A stretch of DNA of 62,134 nucleotides from Halorhabdus salina (GTDB lineage: Archaea > Halobacteriota > Halobacteria > Halobacteriales > Haloarculaceae), in the NCBI RefSeq assembly GCF_013839425.1, contig NZ_JACDNP010000004.1, positions 263,077 to 325,210 on the forward strand. Reading direction: 5' to 3'. Positions 54,779-62,134 of this stretch are shown here, piece after piece. The notes beneath the pieces are model-generated. The model was not told the DNA's origin. It searched no databases and saw only the letters and a program-made list of their open reading frames with translations. Made by a program: the position numbers and the translations under genes. Numbering within the stretch: position 1 is the first letter of the stretch; each line of letters starts with the position of its first letter.

Positions 54779-54814
54779 AGTTTTATATACCCCTAGAGCT
54801 AACTCAAGGTTAGC
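54779..54814 (+). promoter_or_regulatory. Promoter and start-site palindrome of the cdc48 operon
   Basis: GTTTTATATAC (54779-54789) is a strong archaeal TATA box 25-30 bases before the ATG at 54815. GCTAAC (54798-54803), five bases, then GTTAGC (54809-54814) is a perfect inverted repeat covering the predicted transcription start and abutting the start codon, where a bound repressor would block transcription. Confidence 0.6.
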
Positions 54815-55042
54815 ATGACACTCGAACAGCAGACGGTTGGGGACGCGGAGATCCGCCGGTTCGATTACGACGACGCAACGACGTTCGTGGCTGATCTCGG
54901 CGACGGGGCCGCCGTCGACGTGGTCGGTGACACGGCGATCGTCGTCACCGACGGTAGGCAATACGACCTCTCGTTGCCCGAAAATCAGGACGCAACAGCG
55001 TTTATGAAAAACGGCGTCCTCACTATCGAGGTGAGCCCATGA
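54815..55042 (+). CDS. Small Hsp20-like haloarchaeal protein (DUF7127-like)
   Basis: 75 residues with an alternating beta pattern reminiscent of an Hsp20/CS fold ([40 protein letters not shown]). The terminal NGVLTIEV is the usual last-strand motif of alpha-crystallin domains. Its TGA overlaps the cdc48 ATG by four bases (ATGA), so translation is coupled. An adaptor or cofactor for the Cdc48 unfoldase is a reasonable inference. Confidence 0.75.
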   Translation: MTLEQQTVGDAEIRRFDYDDATTFVADLGDGAAVDVVGDTAIVVTDGRQYDLSLPENQDATAFMKNGVLTIEVSP

Positions 55043-57303
55043 GACTCACTGTCAAGCCGTTAAAACAGAAAGACGCCGGCCGCGGTCTGGCCGCCGTCGA
55101 TCGCGCAGCGATGGACGAGATCGGCCTGGAAAACGGCGATTACGTCGTCCTGGACGGGAACGGTGGGCGGGCAGTCGCTCGGGTCTGGCCGGGCTATCCC
55201 GAAGACACCGGCGAGGGGATCGTCCGGATCGACGGCCAACTCCGCCAGGAGGCCGACGTCGGTATCGACGATCGCATCGACGTCGAGAAAGCTGACGTCA
55301 AGCCTGCCCGATCCATCTCCGTCGCCCTCCCCCAGAACCTCCGGGTTCGTGGAAACATCGGCCCGCACGTCCGCAACAAGCTCTCTGGCCAGGCCGTTAC
55401 GACCGGCCAGACCGTCCCGTTCTCGCTGGGACTCGGCCCAGTCTCGTCGGTCGGCGGCCAGAAGATCCCGCTGAAGATCGCCGAGACGGATCCTGAGGGA
55501 ACGGTCGTCGTCACCGACCAGACCGAGATCGAGGTCAGCCAGCAGCCGGCCGAGCAGATCACCGGCGAAGCACCCGAGGACGCCCGCCAGACGCCCGACG
55601 TGACCTACGAGGACATTGGCGGCCTCGACGACGAGTTAGAGCAGGTCCGGGAGATGATCGAGTTGCCGATGCGCCACCCCGAGCTGTTCAACCAACTCGG
55701 CATCGAACCGCCCAAAGGCGTTCTGTTGCACGGCCCGCCGGGGACCGGCAAGACGCTGATGGCCAAGGCCGTCGCCAACGAGATCGACGCGTTCTTCACC
55801 ACGATCTCGGGCCCGGAGATCATGTCCAAATACTACGGGGAGAGCGAAGAGCAATTGCGGGAGATGTTCGACGAGGCCGAAGAGAACGCCCCCGCGATCG
55901 TCTTCATCGACGAGATCGACTCTATCGCGCCCAAGCGTGACGACACCAGCGGCGACGTCGAACGCCGCGTCGTCGCCCAACTGCTCTCGTTGATGGACGG
56001 CCTGGAGGAGCGCGGCGACGTCATCGTCATCGGTGCGACCAACCGGCTGGACGCGCTGGATCCCGCCCTCCGTCGTGGCGGCCGCTTCGACCGCGAGATC
56101 GAGATCGGCGTCCCGGACAAGAAGGGCCGCAAGGAGATTCTGCAGGTCCACACCCGCGGGATGCCCCTGGACGAGGAGATCGACATCGACGAGTACGCCG
56201 AGCGAACCCACGGGTTCGTCGGGGCTGACCTCGAACAACTCGCGAAGGAGAGCGCGATGAACGCCCTCCGGCGCATTCGCCCCGAAATCGACTTAGAGGC
56301 CGACGAGATCGACGCCGAAATCCTCGAATCGCTCGAGGTGACCGAGACGGACCTCAAGGCAGCGCACAAGGGCATCGAACCCTCCGCACTCCGGGAAGTG
56401 TTCGTCGAGGTGCCCGATGTCTCCTGGGAAGACGTCGGTGGCCTCGAGGACACGAACGAACGCCTCAGAGAGACCATCCAGTGGCCCCTGGAGTACCCGC
56501 AGGTCTTCGAGCAGATGGACATGCAGTCCGCAAAGGGCGTGCTCCTGTACGGCCCGCCAGGGACCGGCAAGACGCTGCTCGCGAAAGCCGTCGCCAACGA
56601 GGCCGAGAGCAACTTCATCTCCGTGAAGGGGCCGGAGTTGCTCAACAAGTACGTCGGGGAGAGCGAGAAGGGCGTTCGTGAGGTCTTCAGCAAGGCCCGC
56701 GAGAACGCCCCGACCGTCATCTTCTTCGACGAGATCGACTCCATCGCGGGCGAACGTGGGACGAACATGGGCGACTCGGGCGTCGGCGAGCGCGTCGTCT
56801 CCCAGTTGCTGACGGAACTGGACGGCCTGGAGGACTTAGAGGACGTCGTGGTCATCGCGACGACCAACCGGCCGGACCTCATCGACGCCGCACTCCTGCG
56901 GCCGGGCCGACTCGACCGGCATATCCACGTGCCCGTCCCGGACGAAGAAGCCCGCCGAAAGGTCTTCGAAGTCCACACGCGCGACAAGCCCCTGGCCGAG
57001 AACGTGGATCTGGATGACCTGGCTCGCCGGACCGAGGGCTACGTCGGGGCCGACATCGAGGCGGTCGCCCGCGAAGCCGCCATGGCAGCCACCCGTGAGT
57101 TCATCCGGAGCGTCGACCCCGAGGATGTCGACGACAGCATGGGGAACGTCCTGATCAACGCCGAGCACTTCGAGACCGCGATGGACGAGGTCGGTCCGAG
57201 CGTCGACAACGACACCCGCGAACGCTACGAGGAGATCGAACAGCGCTTCGACAAGCGTGAAAACGAGCTCGAAGAGACCGAAACGTCCCGAACGTTCCAG
57301 TAA
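55039..57303 (+). CDS. cdc48: Cdc48/VCP-like AAA+ ATPase
   Basis: 754 residues: an N-terminal double-psi barrel substrate domain (about 1-180) and tandem AAA modules. D1 has Walker [13 protein letters not shown] (about residue 233), Walker [15 protein letters not shown] and [14 protein letters not shown]2 has Walker [13 protein letters not shown] (about residue 504), Walker [15 protein letters not shown] and Arg-finger region [18 protein letters not shown]. This hexameric unfoldase extracts and unfolds proteins for degradation by the proteasome. The C-terminus is acidic and coil-forming, with no clear proteasome-docking HbYX motif at the very end. Confidence 0.96.
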   Translation: MRLTVKPLKQKDAGRGLAAVDRAAMDEIGLENGDYVVLDGNGGRAVARVWPGYPEDTGEGIVRIDGQLRQEADVGIDDRIDVEKADVKPARSISVALPQNLRVRGNIGPHVRNKLSGQAVTTGQTVPFSLGLGPVSSVGGQKIPLKIAETDPEGTVVVTDQTEIEVSQQPAEQITGEAPEDARQTPDVTYEDIGGLDDELEQVREMIELPMRHPELFNQLGIEPPKGVLLHGPPGTGKTLMAKAVANEIDAFFTTISGPEIMSKYYGESEEQLREMFDEAEENAPAIVFIDEIDSIAPKRDDTSGDVERRVVAQLLSLMDGLEERGDVIVIGATNRLDALDPALRRGGRFDREIEIGVPDKKGRKEILQVHTRGMPLDEEIDIDEYAERTHGFVGADLEQLAKESAMNALRRIRPEIDLEADEIDAEILESLEVTETDLKAAHKGIEPSALREVFVEVPDVSWEDVGGLEDTNERLRETIQWPLEYPQVFEQMDMQSAKGVLLYGPPGTGKTLLAKAVANEAESNFISVKGPELLNKYVGESEKGVREVFSKARENAPTVIFFDEIDSIAGERGTNMGDSGVGERVVSQLLTELDGLEDLEDVVVIATTNRPDLIDAALLRPGRLDRHIHVPVPDEEARRKVFEVHTRDKPLAENVDLDDLARRTEGYVGADIEAVAREAAMAATREFIRSVDPEDVDDSMGNVLINAEHFETAMDEVGPSVDNDTRERYEEIEQRFDKRENELEETETSRTFQ

Positions 57304-57339
57304 GGGCCGCTAACGCCACTACTCGCCGCCGTCCGCCGC

Positions 57340-58071
57340 CTACGATTTCTTGATTTCGACGCCAGTTGCCTCGGCTGCAGTGACACGCAAGTCCAGATCG
57401 GCGAGATACTGGCTCGTCCGTTCGGGCACTGGCAGCCCGGCCTGGCGACGCGCGCGAAGGATCGGCACCGCCGATTGCAGGTCTTGCACGGTCGAGAGGG
57501 TGGGCGACGGCGCGAGCACGTCCGCCGAGAGTTCCGCATCCGTGGCCCGCTCGACGATCGTTTCGACCATCGGCTGGCGGTCGATCCCGTCGAAGTCGAG
57601 CGTGTCAGTGAACCCCGCGTAGTAGATCCCGCCGGCCGCTGCCGGGCCGACGACGACCGCGCTGGAGCGGAGTTTCATCGCCGCCTGATCGATCGTACTC
57701 CGGGTGGCAAGCACCGCCGTCGGATCAAGCACTGCGACCGACGATTCGTCTTCTTCCTCGAGTAAGTGTGTCACCGTGTTCCCCATGCGAGCGGCCGGCG
57801 TCGAGCCGACTTGTGGCTCGAATCGTCCCTCCGAAGGGTCATCGAGTCCGGGAACGACCGCCTCGCGGACTGGTCCCTCGCCGTCGCCATCCGTCGACGG
57901 ATACGTGACCAGCAGCGACGCACCGCTTTCCTCGATGACACCACAGACGTCCTGCAGTGCTCGCCGGTACAGCGTCGCTGCCTCCGCGTCAGTCAACGGC
58001 GTCGCTGTGGCGAGAGCGGGAAGGGTCTCGCCGGGAACGGGCCGATCGACGCGCACCACGACAGTAGCCAT
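57340..58071 (-). CDS. DUF2064-like glycosyltransferase-fold protein
   Basis: 243 residues. The pattern MATVVVRVDRPVPGETLPAL, RALQDVCGVIEESGA, SSVAVLDPTAVLATRS, AAAGGIYYAGF and an ending domain with RTSQYLADLDL recalls the DUF2064/CofC-like nucleotide-transferase fold. The usual GDS/DxD metal site appears altered (VLDPTAV), so catalysis is uncertain. It is convergent with cdc48. Family assignment is moderate; function unknown. Confidence 0.6.
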   Translation of the reverse strand: MATVVVRVDRPVPGETLPALATATPLTDAEAATLYRRALQDVCGVIEESGASLLVTYPSTDGDGEGPVREAVVPGLDDPSEGRFEPQVGSTPAARMGNTVTHLLEEEDESSVAVLDPTAVLATRSTIDQAAMKLRSSAVVVGPAAAGGIYYAGFTDTLDFDGIDRQPMVETIVERATDAELSADVLAPSPTLSTVQDLQSAVPILRARRQAGLPVPERTSQYLADLDLRVTAAEATGVEIKKS

Positions 58072-58215
58072 ACATCTCTTTCAGAGGGACGGCCCCTTGA
58101 ACGCGCCGCTCGTGACAGGCCCAACGCGCTGGCGCACGTCGCTCCGGTCGGTGTCCAACCGCGATCATGTGACCTAGTATCATTATACGTTCGGCCTGCG
58201 TAGACCTCGGTCAGG

Positions 58216-58644
58216 ATGCAAGTATCGGACCTGATGGCCACCGATGTCGTGACCGTCGACCGAGACGCGTCGCTTCGGGCAGCTGTCAGGGAGCTACTCG
58301 AAAACGAGGTCGGGTCCGTGATCATCGTCGACGACAAGGGAAACCCGATCGGAATCGTCACCGAATCCGACGCGCTCCGGGCTGGCTACGTCACCGAGAA
58401 GCCGTTCGACGAAATCGCCGTCATAGATCTGACCCACCGACCAGTTATCACGACAAAGCCGTCGTCGACGATTCGGTGGGTCGCCAAACAGATGGCCGAC
58501 AACGACGTCAAGAAAGCCCCCGTGATGGACGACCTCGAACTGGTTGGCATCATCACGCTGACGGACATCGTCTGGCACCTCTCGGACATCCAGGCGGAAG
58601 CCGGCGAACTCGCCGGTTCAGAAGAAGACTGGAACCTGGATTGA
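58216..58644 (+). CDS. CBS-domain pair protein
   Basis: 142 residues made of two CBS repeats: MQVSDLMATDVVTVDRDASLRAAV...GIVTESDALR and DLTHRPVITTKPSSTIRWVAKQM...GIITLTDIVWHL, then a short acidic tail. CBS pairs bind adenine nucleotides or SAM and act as energy or ligand sensors for partner proteins. It is free-standing, so the partner is unknown. CATTATACG about 35 bases upstream is the likely TATA box. Confidence 0.88.
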   Translation: MQVSDLMATDVVTVDRDASLRAAVRELLENEVGSVIIVDDKGNPIGIVTESDALRAGYVTEKPFDEIAVIDLTHRPVITTKPSSTIRWVAKQMADNDVKKAPVMDDLELVGIITLTDIVWHLSDIQAEAGELAGSEEDWNLD

Positions 58645-58660
58645 TCGAGACGCGCGACAC

Positions 58661-59293
58661 TCACTTCCGGCGCTGGCCTTTCGTCTGTCGGTAATCCCGA
58701 CCGAGTTCGGCAGCGAAGTGCGAACCGAACCCGTCCAGTTGTGCCTCGCTGGCCTCGCCTGGCGGAAGCATCGGGAGAATTTCGAAGCCACGGCCCCGGA
58801 TCGTCGTCGCGTGTTCGACACCCACGTCTAGCTCTTCTGCACTCCGGGTTGTGTACTCGAAGGCGAGTGCGTCCAGGGCGACCTGCCCGACGGCGACGAT
58901 CAGTTCGGGATTGATCATCCGCAACTCGGCGGTTCGATACCCCTCGCAGTTGCGCGTTTCGTCGTCGGTCGCCTCGCGATCCGGGTGGCGACACCGCGTG
59001 ACGTAGGTCAAGTAAATGTTTTCGAGATCGGGTTCGGTACTGTCCGGCGGCGAGTCGCTGAATCCCAACTCGCCGAGGAGGGTCTGGATCGTCTCGCCGG
59101 TTTCGTCGCCCGTGAACGGGACGCCAGTCCGATCAGGTCCGGCAGTGGGTTCCGAGCCGAGGACGACCACGTCGGCTTCGACGTCGCCATAGCCGTGGAC
59201 GACCTGCTCGCGCGTCTCGACGAGGGCCGGACAGTTCTTACACTCCTCGTCCATGCCATAGGGATTCCGGGGGTCGGGCGCGTGGGCTGTCAT
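58661..59293 (-). CDS. Uracil-DNA glycosylase superfamily protein (family 4-like)
   Basis: 210 residues. Four cysteines spaced as in 4Fe-4S family 4 enzymes are C18, C21, C101 and C116 (ECKNC, TRCRH, RNCEG). The motif A region is LGSEPTAGPDRTGVPFTGD, and IYLTYVTRCRHP and LIVAVGQVALDAL follow the family. The C-terminal HPS-type catalytic loop reads MLPPGEAS, so activity on uracil is not certain. If active, it would start base-excision repair of deaminated cytosine. ATG 59293 diverges from the histidine kinase gene. Confidence 0.82.
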   Translation of the reverse strand: MTAHAPDPRNPYGMDEECKNCPALVETREQVVHGYGDVEADVVVLGSEPTAGPDRTGVPFTGDETGETIQTLLGELGFSDSPPDSTEPDLENIYLTYVTRCRHPDREATDDETRNCEGYRTAELRMINPELIVAVGQVALDALAFEYTTRSAEELDVGVEHATTIRGRGFEILPMLPPGEASEAQLDGFGSHFAAELGRDYRQTKGQRRK

Positions 59294-59398
59294 AGGACTG
59301 GACTAGTGGGGCGCACTCAAAACGCGACTGGTCGCGGCGACGAGGCCCGCCTGTGGGCACCCAGTTTAAGTCCCAGACACACAACTGTAGTGACACAG

Positions 59399-61627
59399 AT
59401 GACCGATTCCGGGGGCAGCGCGACGAACGGCGGCCAGGAGGATGCAAACTGGTATCGCCAGCTTGTCGAGCTGTCGCCCGACGTGACGACGATCCTGGAT
59501 TCGGAGGAGAGAGTGACGTACGTAAGTTCTGCTGTGGACCGGACACTCGGATACAGTCCGGACGATCTGACGGGCGAGCTGGTCACGGAATACATCCATC
59601 CCGCCGATCGTGATGCCGTCGGTGAGACGATCGACGGACTGCCGGTCGATACCGGCGATCCTCAGACCGTCGAAGTCCGCCTGCGTCGGGCCGACGGCTC
59701 GTGGCGTTGGGTCGAATCGAGGGTACTGCGCGCGCCCGAAAACGTAGCCGGGAAACTCATCGTGACCAGCCGCCCAATCGCTGGGCGTGAGGCCCGGGAC
59801 GCCGAGACCACCAAAGAGCGCATGGAGATGGCACTGGAGGGGGCAAACCTCGGGATCTGGGACTGGGACATGGTGACTGACGAAGTAGAACGCGACGAGT
59901 TGCTGACCGAGATGCTCGGCTACACGCCCGCCGAGATGGGCGAGGGCCTGGCTGACTGGGCGGAACTCGTCCATCCAACGGGAAAGCAGCGCCACGACAA
60001 CGCCCTGGCCGAACACGTCGAAAAGCACACGCCGTACTACGAATGTGAGTACCGCCTGCAGACGAAGTCTGGCGACTGGAAGTGGGTCCGGACGGTGGGG
60101 AAAGTGGTCGAACGGGACGACGATGGGACGCCCGTGCGGGCCGTGGGGATCCACCAAGACATCGACGATCGCAAGCGGGCCCAACTCGCGCTCGAGGAAG
60201 AGCGAGCGATGTTCACAGACGGCCCGGCAGTCGTGTTTAAATGGGCGGACGCTGAAGGGTGGCCGATCGAGTACGTCTCCGAAAACGTCGAGAACGTGTT
60301 CGGGTACGCGCCCGGAGAACTCCAGTCGGAGGGCGTCCAGTTCGCTGACCTCGTCCACGAGGAGGACCGCGAACCGCTCGTCGAGGACGTCGCCGACCAA
60401 CGGGCGGGTGGGGGCGACCGCATCAATCCCGATCCCTACCGGGTCGTGACGGCCGATGGGGACGTTCGGTGGGTCCTAGAACACACGAAGACGGTTCGGG
60501 AGGGAACGGGGAACGGCTATTTGCTCGGCTATCTCGTCGATGTCACGGAACGTAAGGAACACGAGCACGAACTCGCAGCGCGCGAGCGGAAGTACCGCAA
60601 CCTGTTCGAGGACACCCGCGACGCGCTTATGATCCTCGATCGGGACGGATTTGTCGATTGCAACGAACGGACCCTCGAGTTGTTCGGCCTCGATTCTATC
60701 GCAGCATTCGTCGAATACGCTCCGTGGGAACTCTCCCCTGAAAGACAGCCCGATGGAACAGATTCGAAAGACGGTGCGCTAGCGCACATCGAACGCGCCT
60801 TCGAGACGGGCGAAGCGTTCTTCGAGTGGACGCACCAGCGGGCCGATGGCACGGCGTTTCCCGCCGAGGTGAAACTCAGCCGCTTCGAATACGAGAGCGA
60901 GCCAGCCCTCCACGCACTGGTCCGTGATATCACCGAGCGCAAGGAGTACGAACAGCGTCTCGAAACCCAACGCGACAACCTCGACGTACTCAATCGCGTG
61001 TTGCGCCACGACATCCGGAACGACCTGCAACTGGTTACGGCCTACGCCGAACTCATCGCCGAGGAATCCGACGACGAAACGGCCCGAGACTACATCGAGA
61101 CAGTCTTAGAAGGTGCCGAACACGCAGTCGAACTCACGCGGACGGCCCGGGAGATGGCCGACGTGATGCTCTCTGCAGCGGACGAAATCGAGGAGATTGC
61201 CCTCCGTAGCGTCCTCGAAAGTGAACTCGAGGAGGTCCGGTCGGCCTACCCCGACGCCGTCTTCACCGTCGACTCGGATGTCCCCGCCGAAACGGTCCAG
61301 GCGGGCAGTATGCTCGCGTCGGTGTTCCGGAATCTGCTCAAAAACGCTGTCCAGCACAACGACAAATCTACCCCCGCAGTCACCGTCTCGGCGACGACCC
61401 GAGCGGAGACAGTCGTCGTTCGTATCGCGGACAACGGCCCCGGCGTCCCACCCGAACAGCAGGACACCATCTTCGGCAAGGGAGAGACAGGGCTGGAGAG
61501 TTCCGGAACAGGGATCGGACTGTATCTGGTCAAAACACTCGTCGAAAACTACGGTGGCTCCGTCCACGTCGAGGACAACGAACCGGAGGGTGCGGTGTTC
61601 GTCGTGGCGTTGCCGAGAGTTACCTAA
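59399..61627 (+). CDS. Multi-PAS sensor histidine kinase
   Basis: 742 residues, no membrane segment, so probably a cytoplasmic sensor. Four PAS domains lie at about 18-130 (LVELSPDVTTILDSEER), 142-260 (MEMALEGANLGIWDWDM), 265-390 (FTDGPAVVFKWADAEGW) and 395-515 (YRNLFEDTRDALMILDRDG). The phosphoacceptor is H537 in VLRHDIRNDLQLV. The ATPase domain has N-box FRNLLKNAVQHND, G1 IADNGPGVPPE and G2 SSGTGIGLYLVK. ATG 59399 is chosen because TTTAAG about 30 bases upstream is a TATA-like element; the longer frame is antisense to the glycosylase gene. No response regulator is adjacent, as is common in haloarchaea. Confidence 0.93.
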   Translation: MTDSGGSATNGGQEDANWYRQLVELSPDVTTILDSEERVTYVSSAVDRTLGYSPDDLTGELVTEYIHPADRDAVGETIDGLPVDTGDPQTVEVRLRRADGSWRWVESRVLRAPENVAGKLIVTSRPIAGREARDAETTKERMEMALEGANLGIWDWDMVTDEVERDELLTEMLGYTPAEMGEGLADWAELVHPTGKQRHDNALAEHVEKHTPYYECEYRLQTKSGDWKWVRTVGKVVERDDDGTPVRAVGIHQDIDDRKRAQLALEEERAMFTDGPAVVFKWADAEGWPIEYVSENVENVFGYAPGELQSEGVQFADLVHEEDREPLVEDVADQRAGGGDRINPDPYRVVTADGDVRWVLEHTKTVREGTGNGYLLGYLVDVTERKEHEHELAARERKYRNLFEDTRDALMILDRDGFVDCNERTLELFGLDSIAAFVEYAPWELSPERQPDGTDSKDGALAHIERAFETGEAFFEWTHQRADGTAFPAEVKLSRFEYESEPALHALVRDITERKEYEQRLETQRDNLDVLNRVLRHDIRNDLQLVTAYAELIAEESDDETARDYIETVLEGAEHAVELTRTAREMADVMLSAADEIEEIALRSVLESELEEVRSAYPDAVFTVDSDVPAETVQAGSMLASVFRNLLKNAVQHNDKSTPAVTVSATTRAETVVVRIADNGPGVPPEQQDTIFGKGETGLESSGTGIGLYLVKTLVENYGGSVHVEDNEPEGAVFVVALPRVT

Positions 61628-61635
61628 TTCTCTCA

Positions 61636-61652
61636 ACACGGTACTACCGTGT
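61636..61652. terminator. Perfect hairpin after the histidine kinase gene
   Basis: ACACGGTA (61636-61643), one base, TACCGTGT (61645-61652). It lies nine bases past the kinase stop and about 20 bases outside the IS right-end hairpin. It may end the kinase transcript or mark the insertion site of the element. No U-run follows. Confidence 0.4.
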
Positions 61653-61722
61653 GAGTGCGACCGAGTCACCTTCTCCGCCCTAAAGGGCGGAGCTTGTCGG
61701 TGGACTCCCGTTCTGGCCGAAA

Positions 61723-62134
61723 TTACTCGGCAGGCGAATACTCGCCATTCACGTTCAGCGTCCCCGACTTCAGGGCGAGGTGACGTGTCGCCCCTCCATG
61801 CGGAGACTTTTGCCCCGCACGGAGCATTTTGAACCCGATGTTCTTCGCCGTAGCCAGATTCCAGGAATCTGGCTGCCCGTCAGGTCGCGAACGACCTGAC
61901 GACCGCATTGTAGTCCGCGTGCACTTCGTAGCCGCACTTTTGGCAACAGAACTCCGCTTGCGACGGCCGATTCTCCCGAAGCGTCGTCCCACACTTCGAG
62001 CACCGCTGACTCGTGTACGCTGGGTCTACCTGTGTCGCTTCGATTCCCTCGGCCTCGGCCTTGTACGCTACGTAGTCGTACAGGCGTCGGAACGCCCATG
62101 CGTGGAACTTCTTTGCTCGGGGCATCCGCTCGCG
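61723..62134 (-). pseudogene. tnpB: tnpB (RNA-guided nuclease TnpB), 3' part, frame-broken
   Basis: Reading leftward from the window edge, the protein shows [16 protein letters not shown], then [17 protein letters not shown] and [15 protein letters not shown]. These contain the zinc-ribbon CxxC pairs and the third RuvC-site Asp (HADYN). The frame then hits a stop at 61880. Past a 55-base insert another frame gives AKNIGFKMLRAGQKS...GTLNVNGEYSPAE, the normal C-terminus. Deleting the insert would restore DYNAAKNIG exactly. The conserved catalytic core upstream is outside the window, so other damage cannot be excluded. Confidence 0.8.
61849..61903 (-). repeat. 55-base double-hairpin insert inside tnpB
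   Basis: The insert separates codons that would otherwise read DYNA-AKNIG. It consists of two perfect palindromes in tandem: AGCCAGATTCC/GGAATCTGGCT (11-base arms, 61852-61862 and 61864-61874) and GTCAGGTCG/CGACCTGAC (9-base arms, 61879-61887 and 61892-61900). The length is not a multiple of three. GCG codons border both sides. Confidence 0.7.

Larger units (their letters stand above)
61673..62134 (-). mobile_element. IS1341-type (IS200/IS605 family) element, right part
   Basis: The right-end hairpin CTCCGCCC (61673-61680), TAAA, GGGCGGAG (61685-61692) is followed inward by the 3' end of tnpB. The element runs past the window edge, so its left end, and whether a tnpA is present, cannot be seen. 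The hairpin is the same type as those at 13129 and 20390. In IS605-type elements this segment also yields the omega RNA that guides TnpB. Confidence 0.8.

Noticed and set aside
53588-54961. 457-codon minus-strand open frame over panB
   Set aside because: Apart from its last 76 codons it is the antisense of panB, an effect of GC-rich codon bias.
1-62134. CRISPR array, rRNA genes or replication origin
   Set aside because: No regularly spaced repeats, no rRNA-like sequence and no orc1/cdc6 gene with origin repeats were seen.

Overview
The window comes from a haloarchaeon (class Halobacteria). The coding sequence is GC-rich and the predicted proteins are very acidic. Promoters carry a TATA-like box about 25-35 bases before leaderless or near-leaderless starts. 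Secreted proteins use Tat lipoprotein signals, and marker genes include cdc48, an archaeal DnaG, TrmB regulators and haloarchaeal small membrane proteins. The wealth of glycoside hydrolases recalls sugar-polymer degraders such as Halorhabdus; that genus guess is inference.

Positions 1-30700 form an accessory carbohydrate region. It holds four GH13 genes (one cut by the left edge), a GH13 amylosucrase-like enzyme fused to a CBM20 starch-binding domain, a GH32 fructosidase-like enzyme and an alpha-glucan phosphorylase. Two complete sugar-type ABC importers are present, each next to a TrmB regulator: a MalEFGK-type system at 4228-9149 and a Dpp/Opp-type system at 23124-29415 with fused ATPases. 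A coherent reading is uptake of sucrose or other oligosaccharides, transfer of the glucosyl part into alpha-glucan, trimming by intracellular GH13 enzymes and phosphorolysis to glucose-1-phosphate. The region is scarred: it has a long inverted GH13 duplication, a frameshifted phosphorylase remnant and three hairpins typical of IS200/IS605-type right ends.

Positions 30700-31300 hold a tRNA-Glu(CTC) gene with several partial copies of its 3' end, which look like fossils of an integration site.

Positions 31300-61630 are mostly core genome: a membrane-tethered winged-helix protein, a GlcD/GlcF-type FAD/Fe-S dehydrogenase, a MATE exporter, UspA, a serine hydrolase between two copies of a 47-residue zinc-ribbon gene, valyl-tRNA synthetase, BolA, archaetidylserine decarboxylase, a CGFS glutaredoxin, a DUF6293 regulator, a DUF3311/sodium-solute symporter pair, DnaG, a divergent cis-prenyltransferase homologue, PanB, the Cdc48 operon, a CBS protein, a uracil-DNA glycosylase-like protein and a multi-PAS histidine kinase.

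The right edge (61670-62134) is the 3' part of an IS1341-type tnpB. Its reading frame is broken by a 55-base insert made almost entirely of two perfect hairpins, placed just after the third catalytic-site aspartate.
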